From NCBI GenBank assembly GCA_030432505.1, contig JAUIHA010000019.1, forward strand, positions 1-10,105: 10,105 nt of DNA, read 5' to 3'. Source of the stretch: a bacterium. Its GTDB lineage: Bacteria; Babelota; Babeliae; Babelales; RVW-14. The position numbers were made by a program, and so were the translations under genes. Shown one piece after another: positions 6,873 to 10,105 of this stretch. Each line of letters opens with the position of its first letter. The stretch's first letter is position 1. Below the pieces are notes generated by a model. It saw nothing but the letters and a program-made list of their open reading frames with translations. It was not told the DNA's origin and did no database searches.

Positions 6873-8021
6873 TTTTTTATAAAAAACTAACATCAGTAAA
6901 ACGCACGCAAAAGGGATTGCTCCTGCATAGTAAAAAGCAACGTCGCTACCGACGTGTTGCCAAAGATAGCCAATGATGCCGCCCCCAATCAGCGTCATTA
7001 TGCCAGTGATAGTGTCAAAGGTTCCTAGGGCAGTTGCGCGTTGTTGCGGTGTAGAAACATCTGCAACGTAAGCATTATGGCTTACCTTTAAAATTGCACG
7101 GACAATGCCGTAACAAGCAAAAAGCAATGCAAGTGTTTGAAACCGATGGGCAAAGGTAAAACCAATGTTTGTACAAGCAAAAAGCAGGTACGCAAAGCCG
7201 AGTGTTTTAAGGCGTCCAAATTTGTCTGAAATAATACCCATTGGTACCGCTGTGAGTGTATACGAAATATTGAACACAACGTATAAAAGCATGGAAAATG
7301 CAACACCTATGCCGCCTTGAAAAACTGCCTTTGCCTTAAGCATAAAAAACATATAGCTCAAATTGCTCAAGGAAAAGAGTGATGTGATAACTAAAAATAT
7401 TTTGAATGAAGTGGAAAAATGAAAAAAGTTTGTATTAATTTCATGTTCTTCAAAATGATTTTGTTCTTCAAGAAAAAACATTGGGAAAAAAACGAAAAGA
7501 GTGAGTAAGGCACCAATAGTGATAATTGTTTTGAGTGTGAGCCCCCAACTCCAAAGCATGATGAAGGCCAGCATTGAGCCGATAATTGCTCCTGCAGTAT
7601 CGAATGTACGATGAATACCAAAGCCTCTACCAATGTTGTCTGGGCTTGATGTTGAAAGCATGGTATCACGCGCAGCACTGCGCACACCTTTTCCGACACG
7701 TTCAAGTGCTATTGCAATAAAAACAAGCGGCCATGTTTGTGCCAATGCAAGCATTCCTTTGAAAATGGTAGTAAGAATGTAGCCCCAAAAAATAAAAAAT
7801 TTACGTTTGCGGAGTTTATCGGAAAGATAGCCAAAAATAAACTTAAATGTTTCTGCAAAGCCTTCACGCATGCCGCCAATTAATCCTACAGCCACCCCGC
7901 CGCCGCCAAGTTGTTCAATCAGTAGTGGAAGGACCGGCAAAATCATTTCACTACTGATGTCATTAAAAAAACTAATAAGCCCTAAAAGATAAATATTCTT
8001 ATGATTTTTTTTGTGTTTCAT
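6858..8021 (-). CDS. Major facilitator superfamily (MFS) transporter
   Basis: This is a 387-residue inner-membrane secondary transporter, probably with 12 helices. The N-terminal helix ends in FFNDISSEMILPVLPLLI (18-35), a motif of one MFS group of poorly characterised permeases. The MFS loop motif GYLSDKLRKRK (64-74) lies between helices 2 and 3, and its weaker repeat GIISDKFGRLK begins the second half. ALERVGKGVRSAARD (105-119), a conserved loop of the same group, is also present. A charged central loop (about 184-200) separates the two six-helix halves. The substrate cannot be told; efflux or organic-solute transport are both possible. GGAGG lies ten bases before the ATG. The gap of 85 nt to rtcB is larger than others here, with only a lone -10-like TACTAT, so it may be a separate unit or the tail of the rtcB operon. 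Confidence 0.92.
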   Translation of the reverse strand: MKHKKNHKNIYLLGLISFFNDISSEMILPVLPLLIEQLGGGGVAVGLIGGMREGFAETFKFIFGYLSDKLRKRKFFIFWGYILTTIFKGMLALAQTWPLVFIAIALERVGKGVRSAARDTMLSTSSPDNIGRGFGIHRTFDTAGAIIGSMLAFIMLWSWGLTLKTIITIGALLTLFVFFPMFFLEEQNHFEEHEINTNFFHFSTSFKIFLVITSLFSLSNLSYMFFMLKAKAVFQGGIGVAFSMLLYVVFNISYTLTAVPMGIISDKFGRLKTLGFAYLLFACTNIGFTFAHRFQTLALLFACYGIVRAILKVSHNAYVADVSTPQQRATALGTFDTITGIMTLIGGGIIGYLWQHVGSDVAFYYAGAIPFACVLLMLVFYKKLNTA

Positions 8022-8030
8022 ACTACAATT

Positions 8031-8035
8031 CCTCC
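8031..8035 (-). promoter_or_regulatory. Ribosome-binding site of the MFS transporter gene
   Basis: GGAGG on the - strand, nine bases from the ATG at 8021, is the best SD match in the window and fixes the start of the transporter. Confidence 0.7.
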
Positions 8036-8106
8036 AAATTAAAACGCTCTAGATAGTATTGTTACCGTACAAGTTTCTTTGTTTGAAACACAAGAGCCTA
8101 ACGTTT

Positions 8107-9558
8107 TTATCCCTTAATCACTGCACATGGACGTAAGCGTGCAACCTTATGAGCAATATTTGCTTGATGTACAACGTTCACCACATCATCAACATCTTTG
8201 TATGCTTGCGGTGCTTCTTCGGCAAGTCCACGCACTGAGCCTGTTTGAATATGAATGCCCGCTTCAAACAATTTGTCTTTGAGTTGATAACTATCAATGG
8301 TGCGTTTTGCTGCACGACGTGAAAGTTTTCGACCAGCGCCATGGCAACAGGAACCAAACGAAATATCCATACCTTCTTTGGTTCCTGCAAGCACGTATGA
8401 TGCGGTGCCCATGCTTCCTGGAATGAGTACTGGTTGTCCAACATTTTGATATTCAGCAACAAGTTCTGGATGTCCTGGTCCAAATGAACGTGTTGCGCCC
8501 TTGCGATGCATGATAACTTTTTGTTGTTTGCCTTTAATGGTGTGTGTTTCAATTTTTGCTATGTTGTGTGCAACGTCGTAGACAATTGAAAGATCTCCGC
8601 CGCTATTACCAAAAACTTTGTGCCATGCTTGGCGAGCTTCCCACGTAATCATTTGACGGTTGCTCCATGCAAAGTTTGCGCCACATGCCATTGCATTAAA
8701 ATAATCAGTGCCTTCTTTGCTTGAAAAGGGCACACATGCAAGTTCGCGGTCAGGAAGTTTAATGCCATAATTCTCCATAACCTTCATCATGATCCGAATG
8801 TAGTCGGTTGCTATTTGGTGGCCAAGCCCGCGCGATCCGGTATGAATTAAGATAACCACTTGCCCTTCTTCAAGGCCAAATGCTTGTGCAGCTTCTTGAT
8901 TATAAATTTGCTCAACAAAATCAACTTCAACAAAGTGATTTCCTGCGCCAATAGTACCAAGTTGATCCGCACCACGTTTTTTTGCACGATCTGAAACTTT
9001 CTCAGGGTCTGCATTGTCTAAGTGTCCATGTGATTCAATGTAACGAAAATCGTTCTCATTGCCATAGTCATGCTCTAGCATCCAGTTAACGCCTTGTTGT
9101 AAAACTTGGTCTAATTTTTTTTCTGAAAGTTTTAGCTGCCCGCCACGTCCGACGCCTGAAGGAATCCAATTATAAAGTTCTTGGCAGAGAGGTGCTAAAT
9201 GGTTTTTAATGTCATTAATTTGTACATTTGATTTTAAAAGACGTACGCCACAGTTAATGTCGTAGCCAATGCCACCAGGAGAAATAATACCATCGGGATA
9301 AAGCATTGCGGCAACACCGCCAATGGGAAAGCCATAGCCTTCGTGCGCGTCTGGCATTGCTTGTGCGCTGCCAACAATGCCGCGCAGTGTTGAGACGTTG
9401 ACGAGCTGGTTAAGTGTTTTATCACTGAAAACATCATCAAGCATTTTTTCCGTAGCATAAATGCGTGCGGGAACCAGCATATCGTGTCTGGTGCCAAATG
9501 GGATTTCCCAGATAACGTCACTGACTTTTCTGAGCATATCTTTAGTTATAGTAAACAT
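8107..9558 (-). CDS. rtcB: RtcB RNA ligase (GTP-dependent 3'-phosphate/5'-OH ligase)
   Basis: RtcB joins RNA ends bearing 3'-phosphate or 2',3'-cyclic phosphate to 5'-OH ends, through a histidine-GMP intermediate and Mn2+. The 483-residue length is typical. Metal and catalytic residues are all visible: Asp100 and Cys103 in GYDINCGVR, His208 in GAGNHFVE, His239 in HTGSRGLGHQ, His331 in DVAHNIAK, the GTP-binding HRKGATRSFGPG (351-362) and IPGSMGTASYVL (379-390), and the guanylylated His406 in CCHGAGRKLSR. It ends in the family's RP-x4-IKG. It is therefore predicted to be active. It starts nine bases after the HEPN gene, whose stop codon lies in its SD, so it is probably translated from the MNT-HEPN message. 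No archease gene is visible next to it. Confidence 0.98.
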   Translation of the reverse strand: MFTITKDMLRKVSDVIWEIPFGTRHDMLVPARIYATEKMLDDVFSDKTLNQLVNVSTLRGIVGSAQAMPDAHEGYGFPIGGVAAMLYPDGIISPGGIGYDINCGVRLLKSNVQINDIKNHLAPLCQELYNWIPSGVGRGGQLKLSEKKLDQVLQQGVNWMLEHDYGNENDFRYIESHGHLDNADPEKVSDRAKKRGADQLGTIGAGNHFVEVDFVEQIYNQEAAQAFGLEEGQVVILIHTGSRGLGHQIATDYIRIMMKVMENYGIKLPDRELACVPFSSKEGTDYFNAMACGANFAWSNRQMITWEARQAWHKVFGNSGGDLSIVYDVAHNIAKIETHTIKGKQQKVIMHRKGATRSFGPGHPELVAEYQNVGQPVLIPGSMGTASYVLAGTKEGMDISFGSCCHGAGRKLSRRAAKRTIDSYQLKDKLFEAGIHIQTGSVRGLAEEAPQAYKDVDDVVNVVHQANIAHKVARLRPCAVIKG

Positions 9559-9564
9559 TGTTTT

Positions 9565-9569
9565 TCCTC
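9565..9569 (-). promoter_or_regulatory. Ribosome-binding site of rtcB overlapping the HEPN stop codon
   Basis: On the - strand, GAGGA ends six bases before the rtcB ATG. The HEPN stop TGA (9568-9570) shares its last two bases with this SD. Ribosomes finishing the HEPN gene would arrive directly on the rtcB start region, which favours coupled translation. Confidence 0.65.
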
Positions 9570-9978
9570 AGTTATTATTAAATATATTACGTTGGCCCTT
9601 ATCTGAGGTGTTTGTTTTCTTTTTTATAAAATTAAAAATACTTTGTGCTTGTTTAACAGCATTTTGTGAATCCTGTAAGTCTGGAATGTCGTATTCTGAC
9701 GGGTATCTGAATTTTGTTGAAAAAGGGTTTAGTAAGTTTGCTTGGTCTACTATTTTTTCGAAAGTAGTATCGAATTTCATGCATAGTTCTACAAGTTGTA
9801 AAAGATCATGCGTCTTTACAATCCGATGATTCTTGAAAACGAGATAAGCTTTGAGAGATTTTTTTGCTGTTTGTTGGCAGTGATAAGCGACAGCAGAGAA
9901 AAGCTCTAGTTTTAATAGCCCTTTTGCTGCACGTAAATCTTCGTGGGCTATTTGTAGCCATTGTTCATGATTTTGCAT
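9568..9978 (-). CDS. HEPN-domain protein (PF05168-like), probable toxin partner of an MNT nucleotidyltransferase
   Basis: HEPN proteins form helical dimers, and many are metal-independent ribonucleases acting in toxin-antitoxin or defence systems. The 136-residue product has the family features: WLQIAHEDLRAAKGLL (residues 7-22), the conserved AYHCQQTAKKSLKAYLVF helix (31-48), and HRIVKTHDLLQLVELC (51-66). Arg52 and His57 there form an R-x4-H arrangement like the HEPN catalytic motif, inside the THDL signature of this subfamily. The C-terminal region has RYPSEYDIPD (91-100), common in the group, and a polar asparagine-rich tail. It lacks the H-x-Tyr that MntA-type partners AMPylate in HepT proteins. 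The upstream nucleotidyltransferase gene overlaps it by 14 nt, with the SD (GGAGAG) inside that gene. RNase activity and toxicity are inferred from family and context. Confidence 0.87.
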   Translation of the reverse strand: MQNHEQWLQIAHEDLRAAKGLLKLELFSAVAYHCQQTAKKSLKAYLVFKNHRIVKTHDLLQLVELCMKFDTTFEKIVDQANLLNPFSTKFRYPSEYDIPDLQDSQNAVKQAQSIFNFIKKKTNTSDKGQRNIFNNN

Positions 9979-10105
9979 AGATCAACTCTCCGTCATTTTT
10001 TATTTTGTGACACAGAGTTGTTATATCTTGAGAATATTTTTCAAATTCTTCTTGTGTATAAATGATAAGATCTTTTGGTATTCCTAGGCCAAATAGTGCT
10101 TTTTG
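9965..10105 (-). CDS. MNT-type nucleotidyltransferase, C-terminal fragment (cut by window edge)
   Basis: The last 46 codons of a gene enter from the right edge, in frame from base 10105. The product includes ALFGLGIPKDLIIYTQEEFE and ends NDGELIYAKS. This resembles the tail of minimal nucleotidyltransferases found beside HEPN genes, in which a GIPxDLIVVTPEEFE-like segment is followed by a helix and GRVLY-like end. The catalytic GSxARG and DxD motifs would lie outside the window, so the assignment rests on the tail and on the overlapping HEPN gene. If complete it would be the antitoxin-like partner. Confidence 0.66.
   Translation of the reverse strand, partial: QKALFGLGIPKDLIIYTQEEFEKYSQDITTLCHKIKNDGELIYAKS

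Noticed and set aside
8073..8089. GTTTC/GAAAC inverted repeat after rtcB
   Set aside because: Only five base pairs with a seven-base loop and no T-run downstream on the - strand. Too weak for a terminator.
8022..8106. Promoter for the MFS transporter gene
   Set aside because: A TACTAT -10-like element is present, but no acceptable -35 lies at 16-18 nt. Not strong enough to list.
9461..9829. 122-codon open frame on the + strand opposite rtcB and the HEPN gene
   Set aside because: It is antisense to two clear genes, has no recognisable domain and no supporting SD. A shadow of coding sequence.
1..10105. Mobile elements, CRISPR arrays, tRNA or rRNA genes
   Set aside because: No transposase or integrase motifs, spaced repeats, cloverleaf-like segments or rRNA sequence were recognised on either strand. 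Nearly all the DNA is used by the listed genes.

Overview
This AT-rich bacterial window is gene-dense. It holds ten protein genes and one gene fragment, with almost no non-coding DNA, the standard genetic code, short spacers and many small overlaps. No rRNA, tRNA, CRISPR array, insertion sequence or phage gene is visible. The mix suggests a compact Gram-negative genome of a host-associated lineage: an NlpC/P60 endopeptidase, an exported clostripain-like protease, a degenerate Kdo-transferase-like protein, a shortened ComEC and a MNT/HEPN pair beside RtcB. Candidatus Dependentiae (TM6) would fit, but that is an impression from gene content and not something the sequence proves.

Left part (1-4067). 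An NlpC/P60 cell-wall peptidase on the + strand (about 17-607) has an intact catalytic core but no usable start codon. Its 3' end overlaps a convergent family 4 uracil-DNA glycosylase (588-1256, -). Further right on the - strand are a Kdo-transferase-like protein with a signal peptide and eroded motifs (1287-2600) and a secreted C11/clostripain protease (2625-4067). These two look like an operon of exported proteins, transcribed protease first. The glycosylase follows them but appears to have its own promoter, placed so that its mRNA would be leaderless.

Middle (4163-6872). yajC and a C-terminally shortened comEC overlap on the - strand. They diverge from enolase (+), which has a good sigma-70-type promoter in the 63-bp gap between yajC and eno. 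Enolase ends inside the 3' end of a convergent MFS transporter gene.

Right part (6858-10105), all on the - strand. In transcription order it holds the C-terminus of a MNT-type nucleotidyltransferase (cut by the window edge), a HEPN-domain protein, the RNA ligase RtcB and the MFS transporter. The nucleotidyltransferase and HEPN genes overlap by 14 nt, and the HEPN stop codon lies inside the RtcB ribosome-binding site. The three are therefore probably made from one transcript. A predicted RNA-targeting HEPN/MNT toxin-antitoxin pair coupled to an RNA-repair ligase is the most interesting arrangement here.
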